Counted from the stretch's first letter, positions 1 to 7,209 are shown. The stretch: DNA of 14,266 nt from Bacteroidota bacterium (GCA_018224415.1 JAGTUZ010000147.1:1-14266), one strand, 5' to 3'. Translations and numbers: made by a program. The notes: generated from the sequence alone by a model not told the origin.

Positions 1-2
1 CA

Positions 3-1175
3 CATCCGAAAATGGCCGAAATGCTGCGAAGTACCTATGGGGTGATGGTGTATCAGGAGGACGTCATCAAGGTCGCGCATTTCATTGGTGGGCTGAGTCT
101 CGGAGAAGCTGATTTGCTGCGTCGCGCCATGTCGGGGAAGATGCGATCGCGCGACGCCATGCGGGCGCTGAAGAACACGTTTTATGCTGGCTGCGGCCGC
201 CAGGGAATCACCGACGAGGTGATCTCGGAAATATGGCGACAGATGGAATCCTTCGCCGGATACAGCTTCTGCAAGGCGCATTCGGCATCCTATGCCGTGC
301 TGTCCTTCCAGGAAGCATATCTGAAGGCGCATTATCCGGCGCTGTTCCTCTGCAGTGTACTCAACAACCAGGGCGGGTATTATCGTCCAGAGGTGTACAT
401 CCAGGAAGCCCGACATCTGGGTCTGCGCATTCTCCTGCCGGACGTGAACACAAGCGACGAACTACATTTCTGTCCCGACGACCGGACCATACAACTCGGC
501 TTCCTTCATGTGAAGGGACTCACGGATCGGACGCGGGTCCCGCTGCTGCGGGAGCGCCGGGAGCACGGGAAATTCACGGATTTCGACGACTTCCTCCGGC
601 GCGCCGGCACAACTGCGGAAGATACCGGACTGCTGGTGCGCTGCGGAGCCTGTGACGGATTCGGTGAACAGCGTCCCGCCATGCTTGTGCGTACGCGCCT
701 GTTCTTCAATCGCGGACATCGTCGCGTGGCGGAACCGGAGCTGCAACTGCGTTTCGAGTCCTTCGACGAGGATCTGCGCCGGCTTCGTCCCTACACGCCG
801 GAGCAGATCACGCAGATCGAACTCGAGACGTTCACCTACACCGTGTCGACGCATGTGCTCGACCATTTCGAGAAGGAACTGCGCCTCACCGTGAAAGCAG
901 ACCGGCTGCAGGAGCATGTCGGCCGGCGTGTGCATGTCGGCGGATGGATGATAGCGGCGAAGCTGACCAGGACGAGAAAACGGGAACGGATGATGTTCAT
1001 CAACCTCGACGATGCGGTGGGACGCATCGACGTTGTGCTGTTCCCCAAGGCCTTCGATCGCTACGCGCATCTGCTGCGCAGCACGGGGCCGTTTGTCATC
1101 TACGGAAAAGTCGTACGGGAATACGAGGTGCTGAATCTCGTTGCCGAGCACGTGACACTTATCCGGAAAGAATAG
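3..1175 (+). CDS. dnaE: DNA polymerase III alpha subunit (DnaE family), C-terminal part, 5' truncated by window edge
   Basis: The reading frame is already open at the left edge, so only about 390 C-terminal residues of a protein that is normally 1000-1200 residues are present; the ATG at 12 is internal. The first 40 residues match the DnaE fingers region (TYGVMVYQEDVIKVA, then SLGEADLLRRAMSGK). Next comes the conserved AGYSFCKAHSASYAVLSFQ segment. A tandem helix-hairpin-helix region follows (around LGFLHVKGLTDRTRV, nt 497-537), and an OB-fold domain closes the protein (nt 907-1172). The catalytic aspartates lie upstream, out of view. The segment LNNQGGYYRPEVYIQEAR followed by LLPDVN recalls the second, DnaE2/ImuC-like alpha subunits more than the replicative enzyme, but that is from memory of family patterns. 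Role by family: template-directed DNA synthesis, possibly translesion. The stop codon is followed almost directly by a tandem repeat array. Confidence 0.88.
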   Translation, partial: HPKMAEMLRSTYGVMVYQEDVIKVAHFIGGLSLGEADLLRRAMSGKMRSRDAMRALKNTFYAGCGRQGITDEVISEIWRQMESFAGYSFCKAHSASYAVLSFQEAYLKAHYPALFLCSVLNNQGGYYRPEVYIQEARHLGLRILLPDVNTSDELHFCPDDRTIQLGFLHVKGLTDRTRVPLLRERREHGKFTDFDDFLRRAGTTAEDTGLLVRCGACDGFGEQRPAMLVRTRLFFNRGHRRVAEPELQLRFESFDEDLRRLRPYTPEQITQIELETFTYTVSTHVLDHFEKELRLTVKADRLQEHVGRRVHVGGWMIAAKLTRTRKRERMMFINLDDAVGRIDVVLFPKAFDRYAHLLRSTGPFVIYGKVVREYEVLNLVAEHVTLIRKE

Positions 1176-1181
1176 TCCCGC

Positions 1182-1301
1182 GCGAAGCCCGCGCATGCGA
1201 AGCCCGCACATGCGAAGCCCGCGCATGCGAAGCCCGCACATGCGAAGCCCGCGCATGCGAAGCCCGCGCATGCGAAGCCCGCGCATGCGAAGCCCGCGTG
1301 C
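1182..1301. repeat. 15-bp tandem repeat array (8 units)
   Basis: Unit GCGAAGCCCGCGCAT is repeated head-to-tail with no spacers: seven full copies from 1182 to 1286 and an eighth that decays after GCGAAGCCCGCG. The only variation among full copies is a G-to-A change giving GCACAT in units 2 and 4 (1197-1211, 1227-1241). Each unit junction creates the palindrome CGCATGCG. Because 15 is a multiple of three, several frames stay open through the array on both strands, giving artificial repeat peptides. It starts six bases after the dnaE stop and lies in the gap before the kinase gene. Confidence 0.95.
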
Positions 1302-1318
1302 ACGATGGTGCATGTTTT
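1299..1318 (+). terminator. Weak hairpin followed by TTTT after dnaE repeat array
   Basis: TGCAC (1299-1303) pairs with GTGCA (1308-1312) across a GATG loop, and a short TTTT run lies at 1315-1318. The stem is only five perfect pairs, so this is a marginal intrinsic terminator for the dnaE transcript; it could equally be a chance inverted repeat next to the array. Confidence 0.25.
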
Positions 1319-1386
1319 GCGAAAATATCGTATGATTTCATGTTGTATCGTCATTCTCGCAGGGTGCGCTACAGAAGGACAACAGC

Positions 1387-3420
1387 ATGAGATTCCGTTT
1401 GTGTTTGTTTCGTGATTTTGCCGGCAAGGCCTTGCCTGTTGCCGTCGTATTCACGTTGCTCGCAACGTCGTGCCCGGCGCAACGCAACGGCGTTACAGAA
1501 GAGCGCAACGGCGATACGGATACGCGCAGCAACGTCACGGAAGCGGTTATCGGTGCTACGGACAGCCTTCCCGCTCGCATACGATTCATGACCGAGGAAT
1601 CGATGCGCCTGCACACGCTCGAATCGGCACGTGGACTCCGTCTTGGCCGGGAGGCGCTCCGTCTGGCGAGAGAACTCGGCGACAGCATCCTGATGCTGCG
1701 TGCCCACAATGCCATCGGGGCCAGTCGCTGGATCCGCGGGGAATACGATCTCGCGGTGCGGGCGCACCTTGCGGCGCTGGACCTTGCCGAGGCCACGGGC
1801 AGCCTGCCGGATATCGGTGCGTGCAACAGCAATCTCGGGTTGATGTGCCGCACCATCGGGATGCGCGAGCGTTCGGAGGAATACCTGCGTGCGGCGATTC
1901 GCATCCGTCAGGAGATCGGCGACGAGGCGGGACATTCACGCAGCCGCATGAACCTCGGCCTGCTGTTCGCAGAGACGGGACGCTACGATTCGGCGCGCGT
2001 CCTGCACGAAGCAAGCCTCGCCTGGGGAAGAAAGGTCGGAGATTCGCTCACCATCGCGCGGAACCTGCATTATCTCGGCCGTGTCGAGCGGGCCACCAAC
2101 AGAATGCCCGAGGCGGAGAAACTGGTTACCGAGTCCCTGCGATACTTCGATCAGATTCGGGATCGAAACGGACGCTCCCTGGCCGCCGCGGACCTCGCCG
2201 ACATCCTCCTCGCCACCGGGCAGATCGCGAACGCGCGGCGACAGGCGGAGCTGGCACTCCGCGAGGCGCTCGCGCTCGGTTCCCGCTTCGCCATCCGTGA
2301 GGCGGCACACGTGTTGTCGCGAATCCACGAGCAAACGGGAGCGTTTCGCGAAGCGCTGCGTTTCGCGAGACTCGCTGCCGATGCCGCGGACAGCCTCTAC
2401 AACCGGGAGGCGTCACTGCATCTCGCACAGGCGACGCTCTCGCAGCAGATTGCAAAACGCGAGGGATTGTGGAAACTGCGCGAGCGCCGGAAACAGCTGG
2501 AATGGGAATCGTCCAGACAATCGGAGCGTCTTGTCCGGAATGTCCTGTTGATTGGCGCTTCCCTGCTGTTCGTGATCCTGTTGATCCTGCTCTTTGCCTA
2601 TCGGGCGAAGCAGCGAAGCACGAAGCTGATCGCCGGACAGAAACGCCATATCGACGAGGCAAACAGCAAGCTGCGGCTCGAGGTGGAGACGCGGCAGCGC
2701 ATGCTCTCCATCATCGGACATGACCTGTTCGGTCCGATGGGCGCCGCAGAAGGCATGCTGCAACTCGCCGCTGACGAGACCCTTGGACGGAACGAACGCG
2801 ACGAACTTGTCGGGAGCGCCCGGGCGACGGTCAGTGGATCCGTGACGCTGCTCCGCACGCTCGTCAGCTGGGCGCGCGCGCAGGAACGGGATCTGACGCT
2901 GTCGCTCGAGGCCGCAGATCTCATGGAGGTGCTGCGTCCCGTATTCGATCTTGCCGCATCGGTCGGAAAGAGCAAGGGCCTGCGCATGTCGATGCAGGGT
3001 CCGGAAGAATTTCCTCTCACGTTCGATCGTCAGGTGATCACGGTGTTGGTAGAAAATCTTCTATCGAATGCCGTGAAATTCACCGGAGAAGGGGGGAGTG
3101 TTTCGATGGAAGTGGAGCGGGGGGAAACAGACTACCGTATCCGCATACGGGACACCGGCCGCGGGATGCCGAAGGATCTGGTCGAACGCATTCGCAGTGG
3201 TGCAAGCGGCACGTCGCAGCAGGGCAGCAATCGGGAGAAGGGGCACGGACTCGGGCTGGATATCTGCCGCCGCCTGACGGCGCTGCATCACGGCGAACTG
3301 TCGGTCGAAAGCGAGCCGGGTGTCGGGAGCACGTTCACACTTCGCCTGCCCCTGGATCCAGCCGCCTATTCCAGGAATGTGCGCGAGGATACGACGGAAC
3401 CTGTGGACTCCTCGATATAG
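1387..3420 (+). CDS. TPR-containing membrane sensor histidine kinase
   Basis: The 677-residue protein starts with an export signal (residues 1-32, hydrophobic LPVAVVFTLLATS). A periplasmic region with about six to seven TPR-like helical repeats follows (roughly 70-345), then a short coiled coil, one transmembrane helix (about 385-405) and a cytoplasmic kinase core. The phosphoacceptor box is SIIGHDLFGPM with His445. The ATPase domain shows the N box NLLSN (557-561), D box DTGRGMP (589-595) and G2 box GHGLGLDIC (619-627), so it appears catalytically complete. An AGAAGGA ribosome binding site at 1373-1379 supports the ATG at 1387. There is no receiver domain, and no response regulator gene is visible nearby, so its partner lies elsewhere. 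The N-terminal mature segment (residues 32-60) is low complexity. Its last 55 nt overlap the end of the convergent lipoprotein gene. The input signal is unknown. Confidence 0.93.
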   Translation: MRFRLCLFRDFAGKALPVAVVFTLLATSCPAQRNGVTEERNGDTDTRSNVTEAVIGATDSLPARIRFMTEESMRLHTLESARGLRLGREALRLARELGDSILMLRAHNAIGASRWIRGEYDLAVRAHLAALDLAEATGSLPDIGACNSNLGLMCRTIGMRERSEEYLRAAIRIRQEIGDEAGHSRSRMNLGLLFAETGRYDSARVLHEASLAWGRKVGDSLTIARNLHYLGRVERATNRMPEAEKLVTESLRYFDQIRDRNGRSLAAADLADILLATGQIANARRQAELALREALALGSRFAIREAAHVLSRIHEQTGAFREALRFARLAADAADSLYNREASLHLAQATLSQQIAKREGLWKLRERRKQLEWESSRQSERLVRNVLLIGASLLFVILLILLFAYRAKQRSTKLIAGQKRHIDEANSKLRLEVETRQRMLSIIGHDLFGPMGAAEGMLQLAADETLGRNERDELVGSARATVSGSVTLLRTLVSWARAQERDLTLSLEAADLMEVLRPVFDLAASVGKSKGLRMSMQGPEEFPLTFDRQVITVLVENLLSNAVKFTGEGGSVSMEVERGETDYRIRIRDTGRGMPKDLVERIRSGASGTSQQGSNREKGHGLGLDICRRLTALHHGELSVESEPGVGSTFTLRLPLDPAAYSRNVREDTTEPVDSSI

Positions 3421-4961
3421 ACGATTCCGCGGCCGCGCACGAACCAGGCGTGCCAGACAGGGCCACTGCCGGATGGCGCTCCGTTTCCCCCTTCCATGGC
3501 GAAACGCACAAGCATGGCATCCTCGAATCGTCCGCGGTCCCGCGGCAGAATCAGCTCATCGAAATGCTGCAGCACGCGTCCGGTGACCGTCATCGAAGCA
3601 CCGCTTCCCCCGAGCAGTTCGACCGCCGGCCAGGCGCTGCCGATGGCGAAACGCGGGGGCAGCAGCATCCATGGAGCGGGATACCGTGTGATCACCGTAC
3701 CACCGTCGATACGTGTCCATGTCAATCCGTCGTCGCGTGAACGGTACACACCGCGATCAGTGCCGGCGTAGAAGGCACCGTCCGGTGCGGAACGGAGCGC
3801 GAGCACATGCCGGTCGTGCAGACCCGAAGGGACGGGCATCGCACCGGTGTACCGGTATACTCCTGTCGTGCTGCCGATCAGCACCGTCCCACGCGCGGGC
3901 GCCTGGGCGACTGCGGTCGTGACGAGGGAGGGGTCGAGAGGAATGCCGACCCATACACCGGGGAACGGCGCGACAAACAGCTGGGCCGGATCGCTCAAGC
4001 CGACCGCGGGATACGGGGAGGCAGCGCAGGTGGAAATCCTGCGGACGCGTTCGAACTCGGAGCGTTCGGAATAGCCGATCTGTGCGGGGAGGGATTTGTT
4101 CAGCTGGATGTAAGCGATGCCAAGCGATTCGGTTGCCACGAACAGGACTTCTTGTTCCGCATGCAGCGGGAGGATGGCGATGTCGTTGATGGATTCCCCG
4201 CCAGGAAAGGTGCTGAAGGATATCCAGCTCAGGAAGGGTCGCCGGGAGAACCAAAGCTGCCGGTCGATGACGGCGAAGAGGACATCGGATTGGGAACTCT
4301 CGATATCCGAAACTCGTCCGGCGGGCGCCGGTAGCCGTGTCCAGACCGCGTCATGCCGTCCCTTGCTGTAGATTCCCGCGCTCCCGGCGGCGAAGAACAG
4401 CGTCGTATTGCCCGTGACCGAGTCGCGGGCGAGGGCGGTGATGCCGTCCTGCACGGGAAGTTCCATCGCGTACCATTCACCGCTCGCCGCGCTGTAGTGG
4501 AAGATCCCGCCCTGATCCGAGCCGGCCAGGAGGGCACCGGCATCGAGCGGCAGCAGGATGCTGCCTCGAACCTCCGGGCCTGGGATGCTGCCCACGATTT
4601 CGGCGAGGCGGTGCGTGACAGGGAGATGCCAGAGCGTATTGACTTCGATGCCACTGAGAAGGCCGCTTGTTGGCGACACATTCCAGAAGGTGCGTGCGAG
4701 TACGCGGTCCTGCGCGTCATGCAGCACGTCATGAAAACCGCCGTTGGTCTCTCGGGTGAGAACATGCCGGTAGAATTGCCCGTCGCGTTCGACGCCGTAT
4801 GTGCAGTCCGTGATTGTTGCGGGCCAAAGCCATTCCGACGCGCGATACGGGAGCGAGGGGTCCGGGGAGACACCGTCGCTGCATGCCGAGAACAGCAACA
4901 GCAGGGCAGCCGCGATGGGCAATGACATACGGGAAATGACCGATGTGCGGGGGATTACCAT
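3366..4961 (-). CDS. Predicted lipoprotein with beta-propeller-like (BNR/Asp-box) repeats
   Basis: The 531-residue protein has a lipoprotein-type signal (SLPIAAALLLLFSAC, lipid-acceptor candidate Cys27; the residue at -3 is Phe, so the lipobox is not perfect). The rest is beta-rich and carries recurring blade-like strands: AGSDQGGIFHY (146-156), FAAGSAGIYS (190-199), LIGSTTGVYRYT (361-372) and YAGTDRGVYRSRDDGLTW (398-415). The last contains an Asp-box as in BNR/sortilin-type propellers. No catalytic residues are recognisable. The ATG at 4961 overlaps the upstream anti-sigma gene's stop (ATGGTAA, 7 nt), implying translational coupling; an internal ATG at 4928 would also give a signal peptide. 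It is the third gene of the sigma/anti-sigma operon, so it may be a sensor or effector of that system, which is inference. Its 3' end overlaps the kinase gene by 55 nt. Confidence 0.82.
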   Translation of the reverse strand: MVIPRTSVISRMSLPIAAALLLLFSACSDGVSPDPSLPYRASEWLWPATITDCTYGVERDGQFYRHVLTRETNGGFHDVLHDAQDRVLARTFWNVSPTSGLLSGIEVNTLWHLPVTHRLAEIVGSIPGPEVRGSILLPLDAGALLAGSDQGGIFHYSAASGEWYAMELPVQDGITALARDSVTGNTTLFFAAGSAGIYSKGRHDAVWTRLPAPAGRVSDIESSQSDVLFAVIDRQLWFSRRPFLSWISFSTFPGGESINDIAILPLHAEQEVLFVATESLGIAYIQLNKSLPAQIGYSERSEFERVRRISTCAASPYPAVGLSDPAQLFVAPFPGVWVGIPLDPSLVTTAVAQAPARGTVLIGSTTGVYRYTGAMPVPSGLHDRHVLALRSAPDGAFYAGTDRGVYRSRDDGLTWTRIDGGTVITRYPAPWMLLPPRFAIGSAWPAVELLGGSGASMTVTGRVLQHFDELILPRDRGRFEDAMLVRFAMEGGNGAPSGSGPVWHAWFVRGRGIVYIEESTGSVVSSRTFLE

Positions 4962-6331
4962 AGATACACCCCGAATCCGAAACGAACATCGAGGGAAGTC
5001 GTGAACGAGCGTTCGGCCGCCTCGGCGCGGCGGATGATGCCGATGACGCCGTCGCCGGATTCGATATCAGGCAGCAGCGGCGCGCCCGGGGACATCCACA
5101 CACCGCTTCCATGCAGTCCGGCGCGCAATTGCAGCACCGTCGAAACGACATAGACAACGGAGAGTCCCGACGAGAGCATCACCGGATTTCCTTCCCCGAG
5201 CAGGATCCCGCTTCCGGCATCCGTCTCGATACGCAGCCGCGAATCGGGATTGAACGTGTAAACGCCGTGCAGACGCAGCCATGGATACAGTCCGGCCTCC
5301 TGCTCGCGGTCAATGACTATAACTGTGCTTCCGCCCGGATCACCGAGCGGTGCGTCGTGGGCAGCAAGGCGCTGCCGGGAGAAACGGGACTGTCCGAGGT
5401 CGAGTCCGGCAGCGAAGCGATCACTGAAACGATACCGCAGCCCGGCGAGATAGACGCCCGAGAGCGGGAGCGTTTCCGTTCCTCCTGCTCCTGCAGTTGT
5501 AAAGGGCGTTGCGCCGGTTTCCAGATAGAGATGCAGGCGTCCTGCAAGCAGTTGTCCAAGTGGCGAGGTCATATGTCCCCGCGGATACTCAAGTCTTTGC
5601 GCACCGTCGCCGCGTGGGATCAGGAACAGAGCGGCCAGGTCATCCTCCTGCAGAAAACGTCCCGCCGGTACTGCACGGGTCTCCGTCGCGGAGGGGGTAG
5701 CCGTCGTGTTGTGGATATCCGTCGTGTTGCGGATATCCGTCGCTGGGGGGGTAGCCGTCATGCTGGTGAGAGGCGACCCGTGAACGGAAAACTGCGGACT
5801 ACGATGTCCGGTATTGGCAGCGGGAGAAGGCACATCGCTTCCCGCGAGGGGCTCCGCAGTGGAGGGCGCAGGGAGAGTCTGAGGGGTGGACGGCAGGAGT
5901 GTGGGCGCTTCTGTGGACATCGTGCCTGCTCCGGCGGACCGTTCGTCACGGCCGGAAGGTGCGACGAGGGAAACGCCGATGGCGAGCACGCCGCCAATCA
6001 GCAGCAGGCCCACGATACGCCGTCCAACCGAAAACAGTGCCGCGCCTTTCGAGCCGTTTGCCAGTCCGCCTGCCGTCACGGCGGGCAGCGGCGTCGAGGG
6101 AACCACTTCGCGCAGGGAAGGGATGCGTTGCGCGAGCGCCTGTTGGGTGCGGAGGGGAACGGCCACGGGAGTGCCGCGATCACGCAACCGGGCGTCAAGC
6201 TGCCGGTACTGTTCCAGGAGTTGTTGTTTGTGCGGGTCCCGCGCGACTTCCTCGAGAAACGCGTGCCGGGCGCGTGCGTCGAGCATGCCGTCGAGATAGG
6301 CCAGCAGCTGGTGTTCGAATGTATCACTCAT
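4955..6331 (-). CDS. Anti-sigma factor fused to a C-terminal beta-barrel-like domain
   Basis: This 458-residue protein has four visible parts. Residues 1-70 form a charged helical segment typical of anti-sigma domains (HQLLAYLDGMLDARARHAFL, then EEVARDP); it has no Cys-based zinc motif. Residues about 104-124 are a single transmembrane helix (RRIVGLLLIGGVLAIGVSL). Residues 125-260 form a Pro/Thr/Ser/Ala-rich linker, probably disordered and periplasmic. Residues 262-458 show alternating hydrophobic/polar strands with aromatic girdles (LHLYLETG, GVYLAGLRYRF, YPWLRLHGVYTF, LDVRFGFGVYLW) and end in Trp, as in outer-membrane barrels. It overlaps the sigma gene by 8 nt (ATGAGTGA) and the downstream lipoprotein gene by 7 nt. 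Proposed role: bind and hold the ECF sigma factor, releasing it in response to an envelope signal. The C-terminal barrel assignment is from strand pattern only. Confidence 0.82.
   Translation of the reverse strand: MSDTFEHQLLAYLDGMLDARARHAFLEEVARDPHKQQLLEQYRQLDARLRDRGTPVAVPLRTQQALAQRIPSLREVVPSTPLPAVTAGGLANGSKGAALFSVGRRIVGLLLIGGVLAIGVSLVAPSGRDERSAGAGTMSTEAPTLLPSTPQTLPAPSTAEPLAGSDVPSPAANTGHRSPQFSVHGSPLTSMTATPPATDIRNTTDIHNTTATPSATETRAVPAGRFLQEDDLAALFLIPRGDGAQRLEYPRGHMTSPLGQLLAGRLHLYLETGATPFTTAGAGGTETLPLSGVYLAGLRYRFSDRFAAGLDLGQSRFSRQRLAAHDAPLGDPGGSTVIVIDREQEAGLYPWLRLHGVYTFNPDSRLRIETDAGSGILLGEGNPVMLSSGLSVVYVVSTVLQLRAGLHGSGVWMSPGAPLLPDIESGDGVIGIIRRAEAAERSFTTSLDVRFGFGVYLW
5702..5737. repeat. Two 18-bp direct repeats inside the anti-sigma linker
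   Basis: CGTCGTGTTGTGGATATC (5702-5719) is followed immediately by a copy with one change (5720-5737). A GGGTAGCCGTC string flanks the pair on both sides (around 5695 and 5749). The repeat encodes the IRNTTDIHNTT part of the linker and is in frame, so copy-number change would lengthen or shorten the periplasmic linker without breaking the gene. Confidence 0.85.
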
Positions 6332-7187
6332 GGTCTTCCACCTGTGTAAACCCCGCGGAACTGCCGTCCGCGAAGTACGGAGAGAGCATCACCCGCAGCG
6401 CCTGCTTGGCGCGCCAGAGCCGCTGGCGGATGATGCCGATGTTCGTGTGCGTTGCCTCCGCGATTTCCGCGTACGACAGTCCTTCGAATTCCCGAAGCAG
6501 AATGGCCTCCCGCTGCGACTCGGGAAGTTCGTGGATGGCGCGGTCGAGTTCGCCGCGCAATGTGTCGCGATGCAGCAGTTCGTCTGGCGCCTCGCCGTTC
6601 TCGATCTGCTCGTGCTGTTCGGAAAGCGGCACCTGTCGGCGGTGCCGCTTGATGTGATTGAGACAGTTGTTGCGCGCGATTGCGTACATCCACGAACGCA
6701 CGTTGTCGCCGTTGCGCAGCGTCGCAGCATGCTCGTGAATCTTGATGAATGTCTCCTGGAACAGATCCGATGCCATGTCTTCGTCTCCATGTACGAAGCG
6801 GAGGATGTACCGGAAGATTTCGAGATGACGTCGCTGGTACAGCGCCACGAACCCCCGCTCGTCTCCGTTCCGGAAGGCTGCCAGAAGCTCACCGTCGGAG
6901 CGGTTGTCCTCCCGGGCGGTTGTACCGGCTCGTGACTGTGTGCCATTCGCATTGCTGCTTTTTCCTGTGTTGTCCGGAAGCGTGTCTTCCCGCTGCGTGA
7001 CGGCGTCGCGCAGCGCCGGCGTGAGGCCGGTGCGTGTCAGGCAGGTATCATCCGCAGGGAGGAGCGCTTTGTGCAAGGGAACTCGCAGGTTAATGGAGAG
7101 AGCCGGTTGTCGGGTCTGTTGTCCGGAAGCGGGATACGGACAGGGCGGCTGCCCTGTCCGTATCACCTCCGGGGTGAGAGAGAACAC
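6324..7187 (-). CDS. ECF-family RNA polymerase sigma factor (true start uncertain)
   Basis: Residues 97-270 of the open frame form an ECF sigma factor. Region 2 contains FVALYQRRHLEIFRYILRFV, DMASDLFQETFIKI and VRSWMYAIARNNCLNHIKR. Region 4 contains LPESQREAILLREFEGLSYA with a helix-turn-helix ending GIIRQRLWRAKQALR. Role: directs RNA polymerase to a dedicated promoter set, held by the overlapping anti-sigma gene downstream (8-nt overlap). The longest frame opens at a GTG (7187) and gives a 95-residue N-terminal extension with no sigma character, and this extension spans a 14-bp perfect hairpin that looks like a terminator. The only other in-frame starts are a GTG at 7166 and a TTG at 7076; no in-frame ATG exists near the conserved domain. 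An ATG at 6952 with an AGGA behind it is one frame off. Function is confident; the start is not. Confidence 0.88.
   Translation of the reverse strand: MFSLTPEVIRTGQPPCPYPASGQQTRQPALSINLRVPLHKALLPADDTCLTRTGLTPALRDAVTQREDTLPDNTGKSSNANGTQSRAGTTAREDNRSDGELLAAFRNGDERGFVALYQRRHLEIFRYILRFVHGDEDMASDLFQETFIKIHEHAATLRNGDNVRSWMYAIARNNCLNHIKRHRRQVPLSEQHEQIENGEAPDELLHRDTLRGELDRAIHELPESQREAILLREFEGLSYAEIAEATHTNIGIIRQRLWRAKQALRVMLSPYFADGSSAGFTQVEDHE
6968..6982. repeat. 15-bp exact direct repeat, copy 1
   Basis: TGTTGTCCGGAAGCG here is identical to 7117-7131. The two copies are 149 bp apart within the region that precedes the conserved sigma domain. On the minus strand this copy lies just upstream of the AGGA and ATG at 6952. 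It could be a duplicated operator or promoter element, or chance in GC-rich DNA where TCCGGAA is a frequent word. Confidence 0.7.
7117..7131. repeat. 15-bp exact direct repeat, copy 2
   Basis: This is the second copy of TGTTGTCCGGAAGCG, lying immediately next to the 3' base of the 7133-7164 hairpin when read on the minus strand. See the first copy at 6968-6982. Confidence 0.7.
7133..7164 (-). terminator. Perfect 14-bp hairpin downstream of the 999-residue protein gene
   Basis: GATACGGACAGGGC (7133-7146) pairs perfectly with GCCCTGTCCGTATC (7151-7164) across a 4-nt loop. It sits 46 nt past the stop of the gene ending at 7210. No T-run follows on either strand, so it is either a non-classical terminator or a 3'-end stabilising hairpin. 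Its position inside the nominal 5' end of the sigma frame argues that this part of that frame is not translated. Confidence 0.65.
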
Positions 7188-7209
7188 GATCGCGGGTGTT
7201 GTGCCGGCC

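Noticed and set aside
1182..1301. CRISPR array
   Set aside because: The 15-bp units are directly contiguous with no unique spacers, and no cas genes are present.
462..1313. Minus-strand frame giving repeated Leu-Arg-Met-Arg-Gly peptides
   Set aside because: The peptide repeats are only the translation of the 15-bp DNA array, and the remainder is antisense to dnaE.
1312..1380. Promoter for the histidine kinase gene in the AT-rich stretch
   Set aside because: Candidate boxes such as TTGCGA and TATGAT do not have suitable spacing for either the sigma-70 or the Bacteroidetes-type consensus, so none can be supported.
5111..6349. 412-codon open frame on the plus strand
   Set aside because: Antisense to the anti-sigma/barrel gene, whose overlaps with both neighbours and clear domains make it the real gene; the plus-strand translation is low-complexity Arg/Gly.
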